Assembly: GCF_000308615.1 (NCBI RefSeq) | Contig: NZ_BAGB01000041.1 | Location: forward strand, 124,001 to 188,000 | DNA: 64,000 bases | Direction of reading: 5' to 3' | From: Nocardia jiangxiensis NBRC 101359 | GTDB lineage: Bacteria; Actinomycetota; Actinomycetes; Mycobacteriales; Mycobacteriaceae | Part shown: piece after piece, positions 37,114 to 44,898 of the stretch | Layout: the number at the start of each line of letters is the position of its first letter | Position numbering within the stretch: the stretch's first letter is position 1 | The notes under the pieces: generated by a model | Database searches by the model: none | The model's input: the letters and a program-made list of their open reading frames with translations, nothing else | What the model was told of the DNA's origin: nothing | Program-made: the position numbers and the translations under genes

Positions 37114-37222
37114 GTATCACCGACACCAGCTCGCCACAACGGGCACCCCGCACCGCGGCTTGCGCGCGACCGCGACGGCCGAATTCGAAATGCCCGAGCA
37201 CGTGGGGTTTTCCGGGCGCTCC

Positions 37223-37271
37223 TTGCATCCGGCCGGTAAACCGAATTATATTCCGAACACCTGTCCAGACA
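37223..37271 (+). promoter_or_regulatory. Promoter and operator of the aldehyde dehydrogenase gene
   Basis: TTGCAT (37223-37228), 18-bp spacer, TATATT (37247-37252), followed by TGTCCAGACA (37262-37271), the reverse complement of the TGTCTGGACA motif found before the P450s. A repressor bound here would sit at the transcription start. GGAG at 37278-37281 is the ribosome site. Confidence 0.6.
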
Positions 37272-37288
37272 CGCATCGGAGATGACAG

Positions 37289-38758
37289 ATGAACGGTCTC
37301 GTCCCCGCGGACGACACTCCCCTGCTGATCGGCGGCAAACTGGTCCCCGGCGGCTCGGGCGTCTTCGCGACGATCAACCCCGCCACCGAAGAGGTGCTCG
37401 GCCACGCCGCCGACGCCTCGCCCGAGGATATGGATGCGGCCATCGCCGCGGCTCGGGCAGCTTTCGACGACACCGACTGGTCCCGCGATCACGCGTTCCG
37501 CGCCCACTGCGTCCGCCAGCTGCGCGACGCCATGCAGGCCCATATCGAAGAACTGCGCGAGATCACCATCGCCGAGGTCGGCGCCCCGGTCATGCTCACC
37601 AGCGGACCCCAGCTCGAGGGGCCGGTCGCCGATCTGTCCTTCGCGGCCGATCTGGCCGAAAGTTACAGCTGGCAGACCGATCTCGGTCTCGGCGAGACCA
37701 TGGGCATCTCGAGCCGCCGCGTCATCCGCCGCGAGGCGGTGGGCGTCGTCGGGGCGATCACGCCGTGGAACTTCCCGCACCAGATCAACCTCGCCAAGAT
37801 CGGCCCGGCCCTGGCCGCGGGCAACACCGTCGTGCTCAAGCCCGCACCCGATACCCCGTGGTGCGCCGCGGTGCTCGGCAGGCTGGTCGTCGAGCACACC
37901 GACATTCCGGCCGGTGTGCTCAATATCGTTACTTCGCAGGATCATTCGCTCGGCGCGCGTCTGGTGGAGGATCCGCGGGTGGATATGATCACCTTCACCG
38001 GATCCACCGGTACCGGGCGCGCGGTGATGTCCGGGGCAGCGGCGACGCTCAAGCGCACCTTCCTCGAACTCGGCGGCAAATCCGCCTCGATCGTCCTGGA
38101 CGATGCCGATATCGCGGGCGCGGCGAGCTTCACCGCCTTCTCGGTCGCGGTGCACGCGGGCCAGGGCTGCGCCCTGACCACGCGGCTGGTGGTGCCGCGG
38201 GCGTCCTACGACGATGCGGTCGCCGCCGCGGCCAAGGCCATGGCCGGGCTCGGCGCGGGTGATCCGACCAACCCCGGAACCATTTGCGGCCCACTGATTT
38301 CCGCACGTCAGCGCGAGCGGGTTCAGGGCTATCTGGACAGTGCGCTGCGCGAGGGCGGGCGCTTCGCGACCGGTGGTGGCCGGCCGGCGGATCGCGACCG
38401 CGGTTTCTTCATCGAGCCGACCGTCATCGCCGGACTGGACAACACCGCGACCGTCGCGCAGGAGGAGATCTTCGGGCCGGTGCTGGTGGTGATCGCGCAC
38501 GACGGCGACCAGGACGCGGTGCGCATCGCGAACGAATCCCCGTACGGCCTGTCGGGGGCGATCTGGGGCACCGACCCCGAGCGCATCGAGCGAGCGGTCG
38601 CGGGTGTGCGGACCGGCACCCTCGGCATCAACGGCGGCCAGTGGTACAACGCCGACGCTCCGTTCGGCGGCTACAAGCAGTCCGGTATCGGCCGGGAGAT
38701 GGGCGTGGCCGGTTTCGAGGAGTATCTCGAGACCAAACTCGTCGCCACTCCCGCCTGA
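37289..38758 (+). CDS. Aldehyde dehydrogenase (Rv0768/AldA-like)
   Basis: 489 aa NAD(P)-dependent ALDH. N161 in TPWNFPHQ, E260 in LELGGKS and nucleophile C294 in GQGCALT are present, as is PFGGYKQSG near the end. Located head to head with the CYP123-like gene and followed by an SDR, the arrangement seen at Rv0766c-Rv0768-Rv0769 in M. tuberculosis. Presumably oxidises an aldehyde made from a P450-hydroxylated substrate. Confidence 0.93.
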   Translation: MNGLVPADDTPLLIGGKLVPGGSGVFATINPATEEVLGHAADASPEDMDAAIAAARAAFDDTDWSRDHAFRAHCVRQLRDAMQAHIEELREITIAEVGAPVMLTSGPQLEGPVADLSFAADLAESYSWQTDLGLGETMGISSRRVIRREAVGVVGAITPWNFPHQINLAKIGPALAAGNTVVLKPAPDTPWCAAVLGRLVVEHTDIPAGVLNIVTSQDHSLGARLVEDPRVDMITFTGSTGTGRAVMSGAAATLKRTFLELGGKSASIVLDDADIAGAASFTAFSVAVHAGQGCALTTRLVVPRASYDDAVAAAAKAMAGLGAGDPTNPGTICGPLISARQRERVQGYLDSALREGGRFATGGGRPADRDRGFFIEPTVIAGLDNTATVAQEEIFGPVLVVIAHDGDQDAVRIANESPYGLSGAIWGTDPERIERAVAGVRTGTLGINGGQWYNADAPFGGYKQSGIGREMGVAGFEEYLETKLVATPA

Positions 38759-38912
38759 AAAATTTCCGTTCGATGCCGGAATCGGTGCGCCGATTCCGGC
38801 ATCCGTCGCTCGTGGGCCGCGCGGGAGGCCCCGGCGGTGGCTCATACCTTGCTGTCCCGCACCGAGATTCGCCCGGACGCCCAGGCGCGGCCGGGACGGT
38901 GAGGAGCCGGAC

Positions 38913-39791
38913 ATGACCGAAGCACCCCTTCTAGCGGGCCGCGGCGCGGTCGTCGTGGGCGGCGGCAGCGGCGTCGGCCGGGCCGTCGCCGAACTGCTCG
39001 CCGCGCACGGCGCGGGTGTCGTGGTCAACTCGCGCACCGAGGAGTCGGTGCGCGAGGTCACCGAGACCATCGTCGGTGCGGGCGGGCGAGCGGTGGGCGT
39101 CGCCGGTTCGGCGGCCGACGAGCAGATCGCCGGAAGTCTGATCACCGCCTGCGCCGAGACGTACGGCGGCATCGACATCCTGATCAACTGCGCCGGAATC
39201 GCCGAACCGCGCCGATCCTCGATTCTCGATGTGAGCGGCGAGGATTGGCGCGCCCTGCTCGATTCGCACCTTTCTACGGTGTTCCACACCTGCCGCGCCG
39301 CGGCACCGCTGATGGCCGAGCGCGGCGCGGGGGCGATCGTCAACACCGGATCGTTCGCGTACCTCGGAGATTACGGCGGCACCGGGTATCCGGCGGGCAA
39401 GGGTGCGGTCACCAGTCTCAGCCTGGCCATGGCCGCGGAGCTGAAACAGTCCGGCGTCCGGGTCAACGTCGTATGCCCCGGGGCGAAGACTCGGCTGTCG
39501 ACGGGACCGGACTACGAGGAGCACATCCGCGATCTGCACCGGCGGGGTCTGTTCGACGAGGTCACCATGCAGGGCTCGCTCGACGCGCCGCCGCCGGAGT
39601 ACGCCGCGGCGCTGTACCTGTTCCTCGCCTCGGACGCCGCCCGCGCGGTCACCGGCGAGATCTTCATCGCCGCAGGCGGATTCGTCGGCACCTTCGCGCG
39701 CCCGGCTATGACCGCGATCGGTTACCGCGATCACGCCCAGCAACCGCCCTGGTCCGTCGCGGAACTGGCTTCGCTGTTCGAGAAGCGGTGA
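38913..39791 (+). CDS. Short-chain dehydrogenase/reductase (Rv0769-like)
   Basis: 292 aa SDR with GGGSGVG, NCAGIAEP, catalytic Ser in NTGSFAYLG and Y-x-x-x-K as YPAGK. The VNSRTEES segment after beta-2 leaves cofactor choice open. C-terminal extension beyond the core (TAIGYRDHAQQPPW) is unusual for a 250-residue SDR. ATG 38913 has GAGGAG six bases upstream. The last codons lie inside the shared hairpin with fprB. Confidence 0.9.
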   Translation: MTEAPLLAGRGAVVVGGGSGVGRAVAELLAAHGAGVVVNSRTEESVREVTETIVGAGGRAVGVAGSAADEQIAGSLITACAETYGGIDILINCAGIAEPRRSSILDVSGEDWRALLDSHLSTVFHTCRAAAPLMAERGAGAIVNTGSFAYLGDYGGTGYPAGKGAVTSLSLAMAAELKQSGVRVNVVCPGAKTRLSTGPDYEEHIRDLHRRGLFDEVTMQGSLDAPPPEYAAALYLFLASDAARAVTGEIFIAAGGFVGTFARPAMTAIGYRDHAQQPPWSVAELASLFEKR

Positions 39792-39814
39792 CGGGCCTCG
39801 CGGCCCGTCACCGC
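39785..39814. terminator. Perfect 12-bp hairpin spanning both convergent stop codons
   Basis: GCGGTGACGGGC (39785-39796), six-base loop, GCCCGTCACCGC (39803-39814). The stem contains the TGA of the SDR (39789-39791) and the stop of fprB (39808-39810), so one palindrome encodes the ends of both genes and probably terminates both transcripts. Confidence 0.8.
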
Positions 39815-41529
39815 TGCCACCAGGTCCGGCGGGCCACGGCCAGCATCTGCGCGGGGTGGGTGAATTTCACTCGCGGGCGGCCCGATTGCGCGCCGTTGGC
39901 CCGCTCGGCGGAGTCGATCAGATTCCAGCCGTCCCGGTCGACCAGGTCCGGACAACGCTGTTCGAGCAGGGTGAGCAGTTCCTCGCGGTCACCCGCCGGG
40001 GCCGCCAGCCGTCCGGCGCGGAAATCGTCCACCAGGGCCGAGACGGTCTCACCCGCATCGCCGCGGTTGGCGCCGATGACACCGCGCGGACCGCGCTTGA
40101 TCCAGCCTGTCACGTAGACGCCCGGCTGCTCGGCTCCGGACGAATCCAATACTCGCCCAGCATCATTCGGGATGACTCCGGCTGCGGGATCGAACGGGAC
40201 GTCCGGCATCGCTGCGCCCCGGTAGCCGACCGCGCGCAGTACCAGACCGCTGTCCAGATCCGCGGTCTCCGAGGTCGGCACGGCGACCGAGCCGTCGGGC
40301 GTGTCGCGGATCTCGTTGCGGCACAGCCGGATCGCCTCCGTGCGATCCTCACCCAGGACCTCCTGGGGCGAGCTGCGGAACCGGAAAACGATCCGCTTGT
40401 TCGCTCCCGTACTGGGCCGTTGCGAATATTCCTGCGCCAGAGTTAGTTTCAGCCGCACCGCCGGATCGGTGGCCGGGTCGGCGAGTATCGCGTCGATGCC
40501 GTCCAGATCTGCGGGATCGATGACCACATCGGCGTCCGGGAGCCGGCCCAGGGCCAGGAACTCCGGACCGGTGTAGGCCGCATGGGTCAGGCCGCGACGC
40601 CCCACGAGTACGACCTCGCGAATCGCGCTCTCGCGCAGCGCATCCAGGGCGTGATCGGCTATGTCGGTGCCCGCCAGGGCATCCGGGTCCGCGGTGAGCA
40701 CGCGGGCGATGTCCAATGCGACATTCCCGTTGCCGACGATCACCGCCCGCTCCCCGGACAGATCGAATCGCCGGTCCGCGTAGTCGGGATGGCCGTTGTA
40801 CCAGGCGACGAATTCGGTCGCCCAGTGACTTCCGGGCAGATCCTCACCCGGGACGTTCAGCCGCCGGTCCCCCGACGCGCCGACCGCGTAGATCACCGCA
40901 TGCGCGTGCCCGAGCAGCTCCTGGTGCGAGATATCGCGTCCGACTTCGACATTCAGATGGAATCGCACGGCATCGCGTTTGAAGGCCGAGGCGAACATCG
41001 TCGTCACGCCGCGAGTCTCGGAGTGGTCGGGAGCCACGCCGTACCGCGCCAGCCCCCAGGGCGCGGGCAGCCGGTCGAACATCTCGATCTCCACCTCGCC
41101 GCGCCCGAGTAGATGTTCGGCGGCGTAGCACGCGGCGGGACCGGTTCCGACGATGGCAACCCGCAGCGGACCCTGCTCCCGCGACACCCGCACCGGACTC
41201 GTCACCGGCTTGATCCCCAGATCCAGCGGGTGCTGCCGGAAGTACGCGGCATTGATGTCCGCGTATCGCGCGAGATCGGACGGCAGATCCTCCTCGGCGT
41301 GGATCGCCTCGACCGGACAGGCCTCGACGCAGGCGCCGCAGTCGATACAGGTGTCGGGGTCGATGTGCAGCAGCTCTGCCGAGGCGAAACCTGGCTCGTC
41401 GGGCCGCGGGCGAATGCAGTCGACCGGGCATTCGGCGACGCAGCTGGCATCGTTGCAGCAGCGCTGGGCCGAGCGAACCGACGCCCCGGGGCTCACCTCA
41501 CACACCGAAACGCAGATCCGCCTGCGCAT
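39808..41529 (-). CDS. fprB: Ferredoxin-NADP reductase with N-terminal ferredoxin domain, FprB type
   Basis: About 573 aa. N-terminal two-cluster ferredoxin: CCNDASCVAECPVDC and CIDCGACVEACP; then an adrenodoxin-reductase-like part with FAD motif VGTGPAACYAAE, NADPH motif VGNGNVALDIARVL and the C-terminal GWIKRGPRGVIG. Matches M. tuberculosis FprB (Rv0886) in architecture. It likely supplies electrons to the island P450s, since no separate small ferredoxin gene is seen nearby. Start uncertain: ATG 41529 or GTG 41496, neither with a good ribosome site. Confidence 0.9.
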   Translation of the reverse strand: MRRRICVSVCEVSPGASVRSAQRCCNDASCVAECPVDCIRPRPDEPGFASAELLHIDPDTCIDCGACVEACPVEAIHAEEDLPSDLARYADINAAYFRQHPLDLGIKPVTSPVRVSREQGPLRVAIVGTGPAACYAAEHLLGRGEVEIEMFDRLPAPWGLARYGVAPDHSETRGVTTMFASAFKRDAVRFHLNVEVGRDISHQELLGHAHAVIYAVGASGDRRLNVPGEDLPGSHWATEFVAWYNGHPDYADRRFDLSGERAVIVGNGNVALDIARVLTADPDALAGTDIADHALDALRESAIREVVLVGRRGLTHAAYTGPEFLALGRLPDADVVIDPADLDGIDAILADPATDPAVRLKLTLAQEYSQRPSTGANKRIVFRFRSSPQEVLGEDRTEAIRLCRNEIRDTPDGSVAVPTSETADLDSGLVLRAVGYRGAAMPDVPFDPAAGVIPNDAGRVLDSSGAEQPGVYVTGWIKRGPRGVIGANRGDAGETVSALVDDFRAGRLAAPAGDREELLTLLEQRCPDLVDRDGWNLIDSAERANGAQSGRPRVKFTHPAQMLAVARRTWWQR

Positions 41530-41689
41530 CCGGGCAGCGCTCGGGCCCGAGGCGGATCCGGCTGCCGCCGAACACCTCGAAGCCCTCTACACGGGCGCAG
41601 TGCTCAGTGCCGCACGGGGATACGCGACCCTCACCGATGGGGCCCGGTCGATCGACCATGTGGCACATCGCATACTGAATCGGCACTGA
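41525..41689 (+). pseudogene. C-terminal remnant of a TetR-family regulator
   Basis: 54 codons ending at 41689 read RIRAALG...HLEALYTGAVLSAARGY...SIDHVAHRILNRH, which lines up with the C-terminus of the intact TetR at 34507-35082 (RRRLGEALG...LEVLYSGALLHGGMGY...VADLLEACARRLLG). No HTH is present; further upstream the frame is only antisense to fprB. It appears to be a TetR gene cut short by the arrival or rearrangement of fprB. Confidence 0.5.
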
Positions 41690-41744
41690 GATCGACGGCG
41701 CCGTCTCTCGCAGGCGACACCGCATCGCGAAAGGAAGCGATTCC

Positions 41745-41891
41745 ATGAAGACACGACTCAACTGCCCGTGCGGGGAGTACATCCGCGGCACGGACGAGGA
41801 CGACCTGATCGAGAAGACCCAATCTCATCTCGCCGAGAAGCACCCGGACCACAACTACAGCCGCGACGAGATCCTCTTCATCGCCTACTGA
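41745..41891 (+). CDS. Small DUF1059-like protein
   Basis: 48 aa: MKTRLNCPCGEYIRGTDED then a helix ending in EKHPDHNYSRDEILFIAY. The CPCG pair and His residues resemble the DUF1059 family of small proteins with unknown role, possibly metal binding. AAGGAAG lies ten bases before the ATG, and a strong hairpin follows the stop, both favouring a real gene. Confidence 0.7.
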   Translation: MKTRLNCPCGEYIRGTDEDDLIEKTQSHLAEKHPDHNYSRDEILFIAY

Positions 41892-41903
41892 TTCGGCGCC
41901 ACA

Positions 41904-41958
41904 CGGTGTCCGCACCCTGCCGGGCCGCCCCAGGGACGACCCGGCAGGCGCGACACCG
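41904..41958 (+). terminator. Hairpin terminator after the DUF1059-like gene
   Basis: Outer stem CGGTGTC/GACACCG and inner stem CCTGCCGGG/CCCGGCAGG with short internal bulges and a 14-15 nt loop, starting 13 bases after the stop codon. No T-run. Confidence 0.7.
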
Positions 41959-41971
41959 CCCGAACGGCCGG

Positions 41972-42073
41972 TCAGCCGAACAGGAACGCGCTGCCGGTAT
42001 TCGCGCTACCGGTGACGGCCGCACTGCCGGTTCCCAATATCACGTGCACGATGTCCAGGAGCACACTGATCAT
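41972..42073 (-). CDS. Possible 33-residue hydrophobic peptide
   Basis: ATG 42073 with AGAAGGA upstream encodes MISVLLDIVHVILGTGSAAV then a Gly/Ser/Ala tail ending SAFLFG. The composition is that of a small membrane or secreted peptide, and similar short LLDIV peptides are common in Nocardia-type genomes as far as I recall. No function can be assigned and it may not be translated. Confidence 0.35.
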   Translation of the reverse strand: MISVLLDIVHVILGTGSAAVTGSANTGSAFLFG

Positions 42074-42103
42074 CTGGATGTCCTTCTCAAATCAAAATTT
42101 CCG

Positions 42104-42122
42104 ATGCCGGAATCTCCGGCAT
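42104..42122. repeat. Perfect inverted repeat ATGCCGGA-ATC-TCCGGCAT
   Basis: 8-bp arms around three bases, 31 bp upstream of the small peptide ORF and next to an AT-rich stretch (AAATCAAAATTT). May be an operator or a hairpin in that transcript. The surrounding region 42074-42669 has no clear complete gene. Confidence 0.45.
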
Positions 42123-42226
42123 GAATTCCATCGGACGCCGTTTCCCGTCGTTATCCGGACGGATGTCGTTCGTACCGATGCCGAGGCGATCACCGGATTT
42201 CCCTGGACATTGCCACAATGGTGATG

Positions 42227-42358
42227 TCATTTCGACTTCCAGCCGTTGATGTCGGGAATGTGCTCGACCATCCGGATACGCGACGCCGCCGGGTTGCCCC
42301 ACCATTCCCGAAACCCGGACGGCGTCGCGAAATGCCACCTATCCGGCGTTTGCAGCGC
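42227..42358 (-). pseudogene. Possible C-terminal gene fragment
   Basis: 43 codons between two in-frame stops on the minus strand read ...RWHFATPSGFREWWGNPAASR then a short segment ending IPDINGWKSK. The aromatic, protein-like composition is unlike nearby shadow frames, but there is no ATG or GTG ahead of it and no upstream continuation. It could be a decayed gene end; no family recognised. Confidence 0.25.
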
Positions 42359-42669
42359 TCACCGATGTCGGGTCGGCGATGAGCGCGGCTACTATGTGGC
42401 GCCCGGCCCACCGGACGGACCAACCCCGTCCGGTGGGCACGGCCGAGCACCACGACCGTTCGCGATCTTCCGCGCGGTCGATGCGTCGCACACAGCGGTG
42501 ACTCCCCCGGACCGCTGCGGTTCGCCGATATCGTCCGCGCGGATCGATGACTCCGCGCTACCTCATCCGCGGAGTCCGGTCCGTGCCCGGCGGTGGCCCA
42601 CCGCCGGGCACTGGGCCCGGCGGACGAACCAACACCGCCGCGCACCGTACGGTGCACCGAGGAGATCCC

Positions 42670-43656
42670 ATGCATTCTGGCACGACGAATCCCGTTGTCC
42701 GGCTTGATCTTCCCGACGACCGTCGAGCACCGTCCGCGGAGCACTGCCTGGTGCGGCCCGAGCACATCCGCCGCTTCGCACAGCTGATCGGCGGCGACCA
42801 TCCGGCGCATACCGATCCGGCGGCCGTCGCGGCACTGGGATTCGCGGGACTGGCCGCACCGCCGACCTTCGCCTCGATGCTGTTACTGCGGGCCGAGCGC
42901 CGGATCCTGCCCACGCTGCTGGACGGCGCGGGGCCGGTGCGGCTGCTGCACACCGATCAGACGCTGCAGATCGGCCGGTTGCTCGTCGCCGGGGACGTGA
43001 TCGCCACGGATGTGTACGCCGAATCGGCAGAACAATTCAGTGATTACGAGAAGTTCTGCGTCACAACGGTTCTCACCGACAGGTCGGGAGTCGTGGTGCA
43101 GCTCGGCACGAGCACCCTGCCGTCCTGCGGGCACCGCTTCGGGCACCGCATCGCCACCTCCCCGGCGCTGGAGACCGCGCGGGCCCGGCTGCACCCGGTG
43201 ACCCGCACGCCGCACGACCGACAAGGACCTCTCGAACTCCATCGGCTCGCACCCGGAGACGAGTTGCCGCACAGCATCATTCGGCCACGGCACAGCGATG
43301 TCGCCGGATTCCGCCGGCTCGTGCACGACGGGCTCCCGTATCGGACCTCGTCGGCCGGGGCGGCCCCGGGTCTGCTCCGATTCGGCTGGATGGCGCGATA
43401 CCTCGGCTCCCGGTTCGGACATCCCGCGGCGGTCACCTCCTACCGAGCGGAATTCAGCCATTATTGTGTGCGCGGCCCGGCGGGCGTCGCCGATATCGAA
43501 TTCCGGGGCCGAATCACCGATATCGATGTTTCGGCCGGAATGGCGGAGGTCGCGGTGAATGCCGTATCCGCGGGCCGCCGATTGTTCGTGCGCGCGAGCG
43601 CTTCGGTTCCGGTGAGGGCGATACCGTCGACCCGGTCGGATCGCCCCGTCAGATAA
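42670..43656 (+). CDS. Double hot-dog dehydratase, FAS1_DH/MaoC-like (HadA/HadB family)
   Basis: 328 aa. The N-terminal hot-dog domain has RPEHIRRFAQLIGGDHPAHTDP, with D43 and H47 in hydratase positions, and GLAAPPTFASML. A second, degenerate hot-dog fold follows from about residue 200 (FRRLVHDGLPYRTSS). Such proteins hydrate or dehydrate 3-hydroxyacyl thioesters. ATG 42670 has GAGGAG seven bases upstream. It converges with and overlaps the SRPBCC-fusion gene by 8 bp. Confidence 0.8.
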   Translation: MHSGTTNPVVRLDLPDDRRAPSAEHCLVRPEHIRRFAQLIGGDHPAHTDPAAVAALGFAGLAAPPTFASMLLLRAERRILPTLLDGAGPVRLLHTDQTLQIGRLLVAGDVIATDVYAESAEQFSDYEKFCVTTVLTDRSGVVVQLGTSTLPSCGHRFGHRIATSPALETARARLHPVTRTPHDRQGPLELHRLAPGDELPHSIIRPRHSDVAGFRRLVHDGLPYRTSSAGAAPGLLRFGWMARYLGSRFGHPAAVTSYRAEFSHYCVRGPAGVADIEFRGRITDIDVSAGMAEVAVNAVSAGRRLFVRASASVPVRAIPSTRSDRPVR

Positions 43657-44512
43657 TCTGCGAAGCGCCGGAATTCGGCATGATCAACAGACGCTTGAGT
43701 ATCTTTCCGGTCTCACCGCGCGGCAATGCCGGAATGAACGACACATCGCGCGGCACCGCGAAACGGCCCAGCCGGTTGCGGATGTAATCGCGCACCATCT
43801 GCGCATCCAGTCCGCTGCCCTCGGTCTTGACCACGAATGCCGCCATCCGCTGACCGAAATCGGCGTCCGGCACGCCGACCACCGCCGCCTCCCGCACCTG
43901 CGGCAGATATTCCAGCGCCTCCTCGACCGGGCGCGGGAAGAACTTCTCCCCGCCCGAGATGACCATCTCGTCGCACCGCCCGGCCACGAACAACCGGTGT
44001 GAGACCCCGGAGGCCAGCAGCTGCCGTGCCACGACCACCTGCCGACGCACCGGCGCACCGGTTCCGTCCTGCACCACGGCGGTCCGCGCGCCCGCGCAGC
44101 CCTCGCCCACCCGGCGCAGCCCGGCCAGAATCCATTCCGACACAGCCGAATTCGGCAGGTCCGGCACCGCGGGATGCACACGTCCGGGGGCGAAGACGGT
44201 CACCACCACATGGGTGTGATCCGGCCGCGCGCCCAGGCGCACCGAGGCCAGACTGCCCAGCGCGGGGCAGTACAGCTCGAAATCCCGGTAGGGTCGGCCG
44301 AGGATCAATCGCACGTCCACCCGGCGCACACCGACGTCCAGTGTGCCGACGCGGAATTCCAACTCCCGCAGCTCATTCGCGCTGACGACCGGTCGACAGT
44401 CCCCGATCCCCCGGAACATCCGCGCATAGGTGGCCGGATCGATCAGAGCTTCCCAGATGCGATCGAGCGGAACCGGCATATCCACGGTGGTTTCGACAAC
44501 TTCGGTAACCAT
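43649..44512 (-). CDS. SRPBCC domain fused to an AMP-ligase C-terminal domain
   Basis: 287 aa. Residues 1-155 form an SRPBCC/START-like domain (TTVDMPVPLDRIWEAL, LRRVGEG near its end). Residues about 170-275 are the C-terminal lid domain of acyl-CoA synthetases: VAGRCDEMVISGGEKFFPRPVEEAL is the A8 hinge, and PRGETGKILKR carries the A10 lysine at K270. The 400-residue adenylating core is missing. The protein may present the lid to another ligase or bind acyl ligands. ATG 44512 matches the SRPBCC start; the frame extends to 44596. Confidence 0.8.
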   Translation of the reverse strand: MVTEVVETTVDMPVPLDRIWEALIDPATYARMFRGIGDCRPVVSANELRELEFRVGTLDVGVRRVDVRLILGRPYRDFELYCPALGSLASVRLGARPDHTHVVVTVFAPGRVHPAVPDLPNSAVSEWILAGLRRVGEGCAGARTAVVQDGTGAPVRRQVVVARQLLASGVSHRLFVAGRCDEMVISGGEKFFPRPVEEALEYLPQVREAAVVGVPDADFGQRMAAFVVKTEGSGLDAQMVRDYIRNRLGRFAVPRDVSFIPALPRGETGKILKRLLIMPNSGASQII

Positions 44513-44898
44513 CTGCGCGCACTCCCATCGGCCCGGCGCCACTGCCCGGCGATGATCCGAACATAACGCCGCCACCAGCGTATTTCCGCTGTCCACAGCC
44601 TTACTGGAGAGCTCACCAGTACCGCGTCACACACTGTCGTGCACCGTCACTACGTCGCCCGGATCACCCATCGCACACCGGGGCCGGATCAGAAATTCGA
44701 ACGGGACACCACCGCCCATCCCAGCGGCGGGCGATCCGGCCCCGCTGGATCCGGCCTCGATCCCCGAGCCGAGTGCGTGGCGCAGCGTTGGGACGTCCAC
44801 TGGCTGATAGCGCACGCATCGCGACACATACTGCGCACCGAGGCCGCGCAGGTGCCGCGATACGTCACCGGCGATGACAGCGTAGCCGCGGACTCCGG
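44513..44898. other. Intergenic stretch without a recognised gene
   Basis: 386 bp between two minus-strand genes. Open frames on both strands (for example 44639-44968 on the plus strand) have no family signal and overlap the flavoprotein end. No convincing hairpin or operator was found. Confidence 0.4.
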
